Origin: an uncultured Blautia sp.
GTDB taxonomy: Bacteria > Bacillota > Clostridia > Lachnospirales > Lachnospiraceae
Length of the DNA: 38,279 nucleotides
Assembly: GCA_934408705.1 (NCBI GenBank)
Contig: CAKRVL010000020.1
Span: 1 to 38,279, forward strand
Direction: 5' to 3'
The translations under genes and the position numbers were made by a program. Positions 1-6,713 of the stretch are shown here, one piece after another; the first letter of the stretch is position 1, and every line of letters begins with the position of its first letter. The notes under the pieces were generated by a model that did no database searches, was not told the DNA's origin, and saw nothing but the letters and a program-made list of their open reading frames with translations.

Positions 1-2
1 AT

Positions 3-73
3 AGGGGATTGGTCAAATGGTATGATAGGGGTCTCCAAAACCTTTGGTGGGAGTTCGATTCTCTCATCCCCTG
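3..73 (+). tRNA. tRNA-Trp (anticodon CCA), divergent
   Basis: A full cloverleaf can be drawn. The acceptor AGGGGAT pairs with ATCCCCT and is followed by discriminator G73, as expected for Trp. The D stem is GTCA/TGAT, the anticodon loop is CTCCAAA (anticodon CCA), and the T arm is GGGAG-TTCGATT-CTCTC. No CCA tail is encoded. Two G-U pairs sit at the base of the anticodon stem and the D stem closes with a G-U pair, so the molecule looks more relaxed than a housekeeping tRNA-Trp. It is followed at once by a terminator and lies at the edge of the RNA-repair island, so I infer it is an accessory copy. Confidence 0.92.
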
Positions 74-83
74 TTTCTTAGAA

Positions 84-126
84 CACTGAAATGTCTTAAA
101 AATTAGGACTTTTCAGTGCTTTTTTT
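84..126 (+). terminator. Rho-independent terminator after tRNA-Trp
   Basis: A stem of about 16 bp, starting CACTGAAA and ending TTTCAGTG (one mismatch, one G-U), runs straight into a CTTTTTTT tract. It starts 10 bases after the tRNA-Trp and should end that transcript. Confidence 0.8.
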
Positions 127-173
127 ATTACAAAGGAATCGAAAACACAATAAGATATTAAACTGTAAGTTTA

Positions 174-202
174 ATGACAATAAATTTGTTTTGTGATAAA
201 GT
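174..202 (+). promoter_or_regulatory. Candidate promoter of the tRNA-Lys/rtcB unit
   Basis: ATGACA (174-179), 17 bases, then TAAAGT (197-202) preceded by TG in the extended -10 position. A perfect 7-bp inverted repeat, ATTAAAC-5-GTTTAAT (157-175), overlaps the -35 and could be an operator, for example for the XRE protein encoded at 1852. The -35 context GTTTAATGACA is nearly the same as GTTAAATGACA in front of the Thg1-like gene (8706-8716). The -10 is poor, so this is tentative. Confidence 0.35.
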
Positions 203-246
203 ATTGTATAGCAAAAGAAAAGCGGTACTTAATACCGGGAAAGGAA

Positions 247-408
247 ATGAGAACTATGTTTACAGCACATATTGCTAGTTACCAGAAAGAAGAACGCAAT
301 CAGAAAGCTATGCTCGAACGAAAATGTGAGCACAGTCTATTTAGTGTCTTTTTTAATAGGATAGGCAATATGGGTGAAGGAACATGGCATAGGATAGAGC
401 CAGATTAG
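247..408 (+). CDS. Small hypothetical protein (53 aa)
   Basis: A short open frame between the two tRNA genes. I place the start at the ATG preceded by GGGAAAGGAA; a GTG at 193 would add 18 residues but has no ribosome binding site. The product is basic and hydrophilic, with no signal peptide, no membrane segment and no motif I recognise. It would be the first coding sequence downstream of the candidate promoter at 174-202 and ends about 30 bases before a strong hairpin. It may be a leader peptide, a real small protein or a chance frame; coding is not established. Confidence 0.25.
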   Translation: MRTMFTAHIASYQKEERNQKAMLERKCEHSLFSVFFNRIGNMGEGTWHRIEPD

Positions 409-440
409 AATTGGGTAATATGCTATATGGATCATTTCGA

Positions 441-485
441 ACCGCTTATCTTGTGTGAAGACACATTAAGATAGGCGGTATTTTT
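441..485 (+). terminator. Terminator-like hairpin just before tRNA-Lys
   Basis: ACCGCTTATCTT (441-452) pairs with AAGATAGGCGGT (468-479, one G-U), with an inner GTGT/ACAC stem, followed by ATTTTT. It ends only 7 bases before the tRNA-Lys, which leaves no room for a separate promoter. Either the tRNA and rtcB are reached by read-through, which would make this an attenuator, or the hairpin is a processing or stability element. Confidence 0.6.
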
Positions 486-492
486 ATGTATT

Positions 493-565
493 GCTTCATT
501 AACTCAATTGGCAGAGTAACCGGCTTTTAACCGGTAGGTTATGAGTTCGAATCTCATGTGGAGCA
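493..565 (+). tRNA. tRNA-Lys (anticodon TTT)
   Basis: Acceptor GCTTCAT/GTGGAGC (two G-U pairs) with discriminator A565; D stem ACTC/GAGT; anticodon stem ACCGG/CCGGT around loop CTTTTAA (anticodon TTT); T arm ATGAG-TTCGAAT-CTCAT. No CCA is encoded. The 3' end lies 36 bases before the rtcB start codon, with only a ribosome binding site between and no terminator, so the tRNA and the ligase mRNA should be one transcript. tRNA-Lys is the classic target of the PrrC anticodon nuclease, which makes its place in an RNA-repair island suggestive. Confidence 0.93.
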
Positions 566-601
566 CCTATCGAGTGACCTTATCTGGGAAAGGAGAAGAA
601 T

Positions 602-1801
602 ATGTTTGAAATTAAAGGAAAGGTAAATACAGCATTCTGTTATGCGAAAGTCATAGAGGACGAAGCTGTCGCTCAGGTTCGAAGAATGTGCGATTATGAA
701 TTCACCCAAGGTTCCAGAATTGCAATTATGCCGGATGTTCATGCAGGTAAAGGCTGTACCATTGGGACAACAATGACAATTAAGAGTCGAGTTGTTCCAA
801 ACATTGTTGGAGTAGACATTGGATGCGGCATGTACACTGTGAATTTGGGAAAAAGGACTATTGAGTTTGAAAGACTGGACGAAGCAGCACACTTTATTCC
901 ATCCGGAACGAATGTGTGGGATGGAAGGCAGGAAAGGTATGATCTGACCGGACTACGATGTTATTGTTATTTAAAGGATGCTAAACGACTGGTGAGAAGT
1001 CTTGGAACACTGGGCGGAGGTAATCATTTTATTGAAGTGGATGAAGCAAAAGATGGAACAAAATATCTAGTGATCCATTCCGGAAGTCGAAATCTTGGGA
1101 AACAGGTAGCTGAATTATATCAGCAATTAGCAGTCGAACTACATTCTGGCAAAGAAGAATATTTTAAGAAACGGGACGCTCTTATAGCAGAGTATAAGGC
1201 TGCTGGGCGAAGAAGTGAAATCCAGAAGGCACTAAATCAGCTTCATTGGGAGAAAAAGGAGTCACAAATTCCAGAAGATTTATGTTATTTGTATGGAACT
1301 TATTTGGAAGATTATCTGCATGATGTAGCCATTTGTCAGGAATTTGCTCGCAGAAATAGGGAGCTTATGGCTAAAATCATTATTGAAAGAACTGGACTGG
1401 AAGCAGGAGAGGCATTTCATACAATTCACAATTATATTGATACTAAAGAGATGATTTTAAGAAAGGGAGCAATTGCAGCTCACAATGGGGAGAAGGTTCT
1501 AATTCCAATAAATATGAGGGACGGAAGTGTTCTTGGCATTGGAAAAGGAAATATTGAGTGGAATTATTCTGCACCTCATGGAGCAGGAAGAATTATGTCT
1601 CGTTCAAAGGCAAAAGAGTCTTTAAATATAGAAGAGTATAAGAAGTCTATGTCTGGAGTATATACAACTTCCGTGAATGAGGCAACATTAGATGAAGCGC
1701 CGATGGCATATAAATCCCTTGAAGACATTATTGATGTAATTCGAGAATCCGTGGATGTAATCGAGGTAATGAAACCAATCTATAATTTTAAGGCCAGTTA
1801 A
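602..1801 (+). CDS. rtcB: RtcB-type 3'-phosphate RNA ligase
   Basis: RtcB seals RNA 2',3'-cyclic phosphate or 3'-phosphate ends to 5'-OH ends using GTP and Mn2+, the kind of break made by anticodon nucleases. At 399 aa it matches the usual length. Family motifs are all present: DVHAGKG (45-51), GVDIGCG with metal ligands D72 and C75, GGGNH with H142, HSGSRN with H159, HNY with H276, and PHGAGR with H326, the histidine that carries GMP. The start follows AAAGGAGAAG at good spacing. The tRNA-Lys is immediately upstream and an XRE regulator gene follows. No archease gene is seen nearby. Confident on family; the physiological substrate is inferred. Confidence 0.93.
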   Translation: MFEIKGKVNTAFCYAKVIEDEAVAQVRRMCDYEFTQGSRIAIMPDVHAGKGCTIGTTMTIKSRVVPNIVGVDIGCGMYTVNLGKRTIEFERLDEAAHFIPSGTNVWDGRQERYDLTGLRCYCYLKDAKRLVRSLGTLGGGNHFIEVDEAKDGTKYLVIHSGSRNLGKQVAELYQQLAVELHSGKEEYFKKRDALIAEYKAAGRRSEIQKALNQLHWEKKESQIPEDLCYLYGTYLEDYLHDVAICQEFARRNRELMAKIIIERTGLEAGEAFHTIHNYIDTKEMILRKGAIAAHNGEKVLIPINMRDGSVLGIGKGNIEWNYSAPHGAGRIMSRSKAKESLNIEEYKKSMSGVYTTSVNEATLDEAPMAYKSLEDIIDVIRESVDVIEVMKPIYNFKAS

Positions 1802-1812
1802 GTCCGAGCTTT

Positions 1813-1839
1813 CTGTTTTGGGATTAACTGCCAGAACAG
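1813..1839 (+). promoter_or_regulatory. Hairpin touching the ribosome binding site of the XRE gene
   Basis: CTGTTTTGG (1813-1821) pairs with CCAGAACAG (1831-1839) around a 9-base loop. The AGGAG ribosome binding site of the next gene (1838-1842) begins inside the 3' arm, so folding would partly hide it. There is no T-run, so it is not a good terminator. Confidence 0.3.
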
Positions 1840-1851
1840 GAGAAAAAGTAA

Positions 1852-2106
1852 ATGTTAAATGTTCCAATCATTGATATGGCAGCAACAGGCAAGAGGATTG
1901 CCGCATTGCGTGATGCTGCAGGATTAACAGTAAGGGATTTACAGGATATTTTGGGGTTCGCAAATCCACAGGCAATTTATAAGTGGCAGCATGGAACTGC
2001 ATTGCCCACATTAGATAACCTGGTAATTTTAGCCAATGCATTTGATGTTGCAATGGATGACATTATTGTAGTTGAAGATAAGGCTACTGTTCATGTTGGT
2101 GCATGA
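1852..2106 (+). CDS. XRE-family HTH regulator (84 aa)
   Basis: A single helix-turn-helix domain fills most of the protein: GKRIAALRDAAGLTVRDLQ (residues 13-31) then a recognition segment ending AIYKWQHGTALPTLDN. A short acidic/hydrophobic tail follows. The ribosome binding site is AGGAG, 10 bases before ATG. It lies between rtcB and the first Rnl2-type ligase, all on one strand, and is the likely regulator of the island, perhaps acting at the inverted repeat at 157-175 (inference). The segment matches the pattern of the HTH protein at 8312 (Q-x-V/I-Y-x-W-x-x-G-x-x-x-P). Confidence 0.85.
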   Translation: MLNVPIIDMAATGKRIAALRDAAGLTVRDLQDILGFANPQAIYKWQHGTALPTLDNLVILANAFDVAMDDIIVVEDKATVHVGA

Positions 2107-2202
2107 AGGGAAGAAAGTAGACTGGTTAAACTCCAGGTTAAATGAAAAAGCAGGTTTTCTATGCTACACTTTTTACATAAGAAACAGGGAGGAATGGTAA
2201 AG

Positions 2203-3108
2203 ATGGAACAGAGAAAATATATGAATATTTCCAGGCTAAAGACCAAGGATTTACCGGGATTTCGTATTGGCGATCATATTGTTGTACAGGAGAAAATTGA
2301 TGGTGCCAATTTCTCTTTTCGGTATGATGTAGAGAATGATAGGATTTGCTCTTTTAGCCGCAGGTTCGAGCTGAATGAGGAAAATAATCTTTCGGGTGCA
2401 TGGGAGTGGTCGCAGAAACTAAATAAAGAGCAAGTTGTGAAAGTTTTGGGAAATAAACTAATTTTGTTTGCAGAATGGCTGGTGCCACATACAGTGAAAT
2501 ACCCTGAAGAAAAATATTACAATGCGTATTGTTTTGATGTAAGAGATGCAGAAACAGGTCTGTATCTTCCTCAGGAACAGGTGGCGGAAATTGTTCATGA
2601 ATTAGGATTAATTTACGTTCCGGTTTTTTATGATGGTCCTTTTACTTCATGGGAAGACCTTGAGGCTCTGGTTGGGAAAACAGAACTAGGTGGTGAATAT
2701 GGAGAAGGAATTGTGATAAAAAACATGACGCGTTTGAATGATCCAAATGAGCGTTTTCCATTTTACACAAAAATTGTAGGAGACACTTTCGCTGAGAAAA
2801 AAACAGTTCACAGAATGAGTATCGAGCAGATTAATGTAAAAAATGAAAAACAGTTAATTGCAGATTCTGTTGTTACTATTGCCAGGGTGAGGAAAATAAT
2901 CTTAAAGATGGTAGATGAAAGAGAAATACCTGAGAATTGGAAAGCGTTAGATCAGAGGATAATTATGAGAAAATTGAGCAGCGCAGTCTATTACGATTGT
3001 GTCAAAGAAGAACCAGAAACAGTGGAACAGGTGGGCAAAGAGTTTGGGAAATTTGCATCTATCGCGGCGAGAAATTGTCTGCTGGAGCTAATGCAGGAAA
3101 ATATATAA
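2203..3108 (+). CDS. Rnl2-type RNA ligase, copy 1
   Basis: ATP-dependent RNA ligase of the covalent nucleotidyltransferase superfamily, joining 3'-OH and 5'-phosphate RNA ends. From the ATG at 2203 (GGGAGG 10 bases upstream; the longer frame from 2161 lacks a good site) it is 301 aa. Motif I is KIDG at 31-34 with K31 the AMP-accepting lysine. NAYCFDV (107-113) fits motif III, EGIVIKN (168-174) motif IV and FYTKIV with K190 motif V. A helical C-terminal region follows (about 215-300). The next gene is a close paralog. It may work after the phosphoesterase and other end-processing enzymes of the island. Exact substrate unknown. Confidence 0.85.
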   Translation: MEQRKYMNISRLKTKDLPGFRIGDHIVVQEKIDGANFSFRYDVENDRICSFSRRFELNEENNLSGAWEWSQKLNKEQVVKVLGNKLILFAEWLVPHTVKYPEEKYYNAYCFDVRDAETGLYLPQEQVAEIVHELGLIYVPVFYDGPFTSWEDLEALVGKTELGGEYGEGIVIKNMTRLNDPNERFPFYTKIVGDTFAEKKTVHRMSIEQINVKNEKQLIADSVVTIARVRKIILKMVDEREIPENWKALDQRIIMRKLSSAVYYDCVKEEPETVEQVGKEFGKFASIAARNCLLELMQENI

Positions 3109-3154
3109 TTCTAAAATTTTCCTATAGATAACGGATAGAAAAGGATGTGAAACG

Positions 3155-4066
3155 ATGGAACAGAAGCAGTATTTAAATATTTCCAGACTGAGAGATGATG
3201 ATTTACCTGATTTTCATGTAGGTGACCATATTATAGTGGAAGAGAAGATTGACGGTGCAAATTTTTCTTTTCGCTATGATGCAGAGAAAGATCAGACCTG
3301 TTCCTTCAGCCGTAGAGTTGAACTTCACGCGAAGAATACTCTTTTTGGAGCATGGGAATGGTCACAGAAGCTGGATAAGAAAAAAATAGCGGAGGTTTTA
3401 GGAAACAATCTGATTATGTTCGCAGAATGGCTCGCACCACATACCGTAAAGTATCCAGACGAAAAGTATTTTAATGCATACTGTTTTGATATTATGAATG
3501 CGGAAACAGAGCAGTATCTTCCCCAGGAACATGTGAAAAAGATAGTTCAGGATTTGGGACTGAGCTATGTTCCGGTTTTTTATGATGGTCCATTTACTTC
3601 TTGGGAAGCGCTTGAAGATCTTGTTGGACGAACAGAATTGGGCGGTGAATATGGAGAAGGAATTGTAATAAAAAATATGACGCGTCTGAATGATCCGGAC
3701 GAGAATTTTCAATTCTATGTAAAAATCGTCGGAGAGGCATTTAAAGAGAAAAAGGCAATCGGCGGATGGGGCATGAAGATGCTGGATCATAAGCACGAAA
3801 AGAGTGTGGAACAGGAGCTTACCGAGTCTGTTGTCACAACAGCAAGAGTAAGAAAACTGATCCTGAAAATGGTGGACGAGCAGGAATTGCCTATAAACTG
3901 GAAAGAGCTTGATCAAAGAAAAATTATGAGAAAACTAAGCAACGCAGTATACTATGATTGTGTAAAAGAAGAGCCAGATACGGTGGAGCAGGTTGGAAAA
4001 GAGTTTGGGAAATATGCTGCCATAACTGCGAGAAGTGAATTAAATGAGCTTATGAAAATCATGTAA
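3155..4066 (+). CDS. Rnl2-type RNA ligase, copy 2
   Basis: A tandem paralog of the preceding gene; 29 of the first 40 residues are identical. It is 303 aa and starts with MEQKQYLNIS, matching the start chosen for copy 1. Motifs: KIDG at 31-34 (K31 nucleophile), NAYCFDI, EGIVIKN and FYVKIV. The clearest difference is the linker after motif V, at about residues 200-222, where copy 2 has GGWGMKMLDH and copy 1 has an unrelated stretch. The helical C-terminal part is again well conserved. The ribosome binding site is AAAAGGATGTG. Both copies keep all catalytic residues, so this is probably specialisation for two substrates and not decay (inference). Confidence 0.85.
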   Translation: MEQKQYLNISRLRDDDLPDFHVGDHIIVEEKIDGANFSFRYDAEKDQTCSFSRRVELHAKNTLFGAWEWSQKLDKKKIAEVLGNNLIMFAEWLAPHTVKYPDEKYFNAYCFDIMNAETEQYLPQEHVKKIVQDLGLSYVPVFYDGPFTSWEALEDLVGRTELGGEYGEGIVIKNMTRLNDPDENFQFYVKIVGEAFKEKKAIGGWGMKMLDHKHEKSVEQELTESVVTTARVRKLILKMVDEQELPINWKELDQRKIMRKLSNAVYYDCVKEEPDTVEQVGKEFGKYAAITARSELNELMKIM

Positions 4067-4103
4067 ATTTTGAACAAGATTTACTAGCTGGACATAAATG
4101 AGT

Positions 4104-4152
4104 GGCTGTTTTGACTACGTCTGAGTAGTAGTTGAAGCAGCCGTTATTTTGT
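4104..4152 (+). terminator. Strong hairpin after the second RNA ligase
   Basis: A 15-bp stem, GGCTGTTTTGACTAC (4104-4118) with GTAGTTGAAGCAGCC (4128-4142), three G-U pairs, 9-base loop, then GTTATTTTG. It probably ends or attenuates the rtcB-ligase transcript. The T-run is imperfect. Confidence 0.5.
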
Positions 4153-4183
4153 ACGTGGAAAAATACTATGGGAGGATAATACA

Positions 4184-4333
4184 ATGTCAAGAGGGGAACA
4201 ATTAAACTACGCGTTCAATGACATTTTTCAACACATCTAATACAATTATTCTTATACAAATCCACATGAATCAGATACTGTAAGTGCAAAAGCAGAGTTC
4301 GCAATATGGGCAAGGATTGGCTTTAATGAATAG
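4184..4333 (+). pseudogene. Possible broken small gene upstream of the HNH gene
   Basis: An ATG with a good GGGAGG site opens an 18-residue frame (MSRGEQLNYAFNDIFQHI) that stops at TAA 4238-4240. The same frame then continues 30 more codons and ends at TAG 4331-4333, overlapping the likely ATG of the HNH gene at 4326. One in-frame stop in an otherwise open frame, plus an overlap of the kind used for coupling, suggests a small gene broken by a point mutation. It could also be chance. I do not recognise the product. Confidence 0.25.
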
Positions 4334-4868
4334 AAAATATATTTTAGGCAAGGATGGGCAGTACGCGTATATCACATCGACGAATAGAGTAACCAAAACC
4401 AAATTAATGGAAGAAGCTACTGTTTTCACGAAAGAGAAAGCGCAGAAGATGTTAAAGTGGGCTAATAGGAAGTTGAAAGGCTTCACTATGGTACAGGTGA
4501 ACGAACCGGCTCTTACTAGCACAAAGGAAGAGAATAGAGAAATTGGAAAATGTGCTACTTCAAGAAAAGTGTTTTCACAGGAAGCGCGAAACGATATATA
4601 CGAACGGACGAGGGGGAAATGTGCGCTGTGCGGAAAATTTGTACGCTTTGATTTGTTTACAATAGACCATATTATTCCACTCGCGAAAGGCGGAACTAAT
4701 GACATTGAGAATCTTCAGTGTACCTGTAAACCTTGTAATGCCATGAAACAGGATTTTTCAGAAAAAGAATTTCTGGATAAGATGATTAAAATTTTAGCGT
4801 ATCAGTCAAAGAAAAAAGCGAATAGAATGTACAAGAAAAAGATAAAGAGGTTGTGTAAGTCATTGTAA
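4326..4868 (+). CDS. HNH endonuclease domain protein
   Basis: From ATG 4326 the protein is 180 aa (a GTG at 4284 would add 14). The N-terminal 60 residues form a small uncharacterised domain rich in K. The C-terminal half is an HNH nuclease: paired cysteines C99 and C102 (CALC), D114-H115 in TIDHIIPLAKGG, N129 in ENLQ, then C134 and C137. The last 30 residues are very basic, fitting nucleic-acid binding. It could cut DNA (homing or defence) or RNA; nothing in the sequence decides. Among RNA-repair enzymes it may be an effector or simply a passenger nuclease. Confidence 0.82.
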   Translation: MNRKYILGKDGQYAYITSTNRVTKTKLMEEATVFTKEKAQKMLKWANRKLKGFTMVQVNEPALTSTKEENREIGKCATSRKVFSQEARNDIYERTRGKCALCGKFVRFDLFTIDHIIPLAKGGTNDIENLQCTCKPCNAMKQDFSEKEFLDKMIKILAYQSKKKANRMYKKKIKRLCKSL

Positions 4869-4978
4869 AGAGAACATAAAAAGGTTAAGCCATGAATTAC
4901 TGATGAATTTCGAAGGTTTATAAATGAGAAAGTTGTAACTGGAAAAATTGAGAAAGAAAATTAGGAGAGGATTTTACT

Positions 4979-5839
4979 ATGCTTGATAGACGGGAAAAAA
5001 ATATTGAAGTATTTGAGAACTCTATGAGTATGATGAAAAATAATATAAAGCTGAAGCAGGCAGTCGCAGATTCTATTCGCAGGCAGACGGTATATTTAGA
5101 GCCGGATGCTATTGCAATTTCCGAGAATCAGAATTTAAACTGTAAAACTGTTATTTCCCAAGAGAGAAGTTTCGAAGCTGCTTCAAAATATGCAAGGGAA
5201 GGAAAAAAAGTCTGCGTTCTTAATTTTGCATCTGCGACAAACCCTGGCGGTGGGGTGACTCGGGGAAGTACGGCGCAGGAGGAGTGTCTCTGCAGATGCA
5301 GTACCTTATATCCATGTTTGAACAATGATAAAATGCGGGAGTTATTTTATAATCCTCATCGGAAGGCAGAGGATCCCTTATATAATGACGATTGTATATA
5401 TACACCTGATGTTACCGTTTTCAAGACAGACACTTCAGTTCCGGAAAAATTGGCTGAGAAGGATTGGTATCAGGTGGATATTCTGACTTGTGCAGCACCA
5501 AATCTTAGAAGAAAACCAAGCAACAGCATGAATCCTTACGCGGGGAGGACTGCTGCGAAGATTCGTAATAGCGATTTATATAATCTTCTTGTAAAGCGAA
5601 TTGAGCATATATTTCAAGTTGCGGCTGTTAATGAGACAGAAATTCTTGTGCTGGGAGCATTTGGTTGTGGAGCATTTTGTAACCCTCCAATGATTGTGGC
5701 CAGGGCCTTTCGAAATGTTCAGGAAAAGTATACAGGATATTTTGACACAATTGAATATGCAGTGTTTTGCAAAAAAAATGAAACAGAGAATTATGATGCG
5801 TTTTGTAGAGAATTTCCAAAGACAAAATTAAAGTCATAG
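4979..5839 (+). CDS. Microbial-type PARG (TIGR02452-like macrodomain)
   Basis: Poly(ADP-ribose) glycohydrolase-like macrodomain protein, 286 aa, the usual size for the bacterial family. The diagnostic catalytic loop is present: GGG at 90-92, then QEE at 100-102, inside NPGGGVTRGSTAQEE. The N-terminal helical part (1-75) and the later GAFGCGAFCNPP loop also fit. The family removes ADP-ribose from proteins, and related macrodomains remove it from nucleic-acid ends. Next to RNA ligases, I infer that it cleans ADP-ribosylated RNA or proteins after an attack by an ADP-ribosyltransferase toxin. Ribosome binding site AGGAGAGG. Confidence 0.88.
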   Translation: MLDRREKNIEVFENSMSMMKNNIKLKQAVADSIRRQTVYLEPDAIAISENQNLNCKTVISQERSFEAASKYAREGKKVCVLNFASATNPGGGVTRGSTAQEECLCRCSTLYPCLNNDKMRELFYNPHRKAEDPLYNDDCIYTPDVTVFKTDTSVPEKLAEKDWYQVDILTCAAPNLRRKPSNSMNPYAGRTAAKIRNSDLYNLLVKRIEHIFQVAAVNETEILVLGAFGCGAFCNPPMIVARAFRNVQEKYTGYFDTIEYAVFCKKNETENYDAFCREFPKTKLKS

Positions 5840-5902
5840 AAAATATATATTATAATGTCAATTTTGGGGGAATATGACTAAAGAGAATGGAGATGAGTAG
5901 TC

Positions 5903-6664
5903 ATGGCTGTGTACATAACGGGAGACTGTCACCGTGAGTGGAGAAAGATAAGGTTATTTAGTGCTCTGCGAAATTTGACTGAGGAAGATTTTATTATTGT
6001 ATGCGGTGATTTTGGAATTTGGGATGCTTCAGATGGGTACGAGAGGAAAGAACTTAATAAGTTGTCTGAAATTAAGCCAACCGTGGTATTCGTATCAGGA
6101 AATCATGAAAATTTCGACCGGCTTTATAGTGACGAGTTTAAAACAATAGATTTTTATGGAGGAAAAGCGCAGAGAATACGAGCCAATATTTATCATTTGC
6201 TGAGAGGATATGTATTTGAATTTTGTGGGAAGAAATTTTGGGCCTTTGGAGGAGCAAACAGTCATGATGTAGAGGATGGAATTCTTGATCCAAACGATTA
6301 TGAATCGCCAGGTGAATTCGGGAAAGTTGTGAAAAAATGGCAAAAAGAAAATAAGATGTTTAGGATCATAGGCGTGTCTTGGTGGGAGCGGGAGCTTCCA
6401 ACAGAGGAAGAGATGAACAGGGGAAAGGAAGTACTGGCTGCGAATAAGAATCAGGTTGATTTTATTATTTCTCATTGCTGTCCCCAGCAGGTAGCAGCAG
6501 CTTTTTCATGTGGCTTGTATAAAGTGGATCGATTGACAAATTATTTCGATGAGATTATGGAAAATACAAAGTTTACCCGGTGGTATTTTGGCCATTATCA
6601 TGATGACAGAGTGATTATGGGGAAATTTGTTATGTTGTATGATTCATTTGAGCGGGTAGTGTAG
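5903..6664 (+). CDS. Calcineurin-like metallophosphoesterase
   Basis: A 253-aa protein with the metal-binding motif series of the family: GDCH (D8, H10), CGDFG (D36), SGNHE (N67, H68), SHCCP (about residue 190) and a GHYHDD motif near the C-terminus. No signal peptide, so cytosolic. Such enzymes include phosphatases, nucleases and 2',3'-cyclic phosphodiesterases. In this island the attractive role is to remove or open a terminal or cyclic phosphate before ligation, since no Pnkp-type healing enzyme is visible (inference). It follows the PARG gene by 63 bases on the same strand. Confidence 0.87.
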   Translation: MAVYITGDCHREWRKIRLFSALRNLTEEDFIIVCGDFGIWDASDGYERKELNKLSEIKPTVVFVSGNHENFDRLYSDEFKTIDFYGGKAQRIRANIYHLLRGYVFEFCGKKFWAFGGANSHDVEDGILDPNDYESPGEFGKVVKKWQKENKMFRIIGVSWWERELPTEEEMNRGKEVLAANKNQVDFIISHCCPQQVAAAFSCGLYKVDRLTNYFDEIMENTKFTRWYFGHYHDDRVIMGKFVMLYDSFERVV

Positions 6665-6713
6665 CGGGAAATCACGAATAAAACAGGAGAATTGCAGGGG
6701 ATGTGATCACCAG

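Noticed and set aside
493..565. Suppressor or pyrrolysine-like tRNA
   Set aside because: The anticodon is plainly TTT and the body is a standard type I tRNA.
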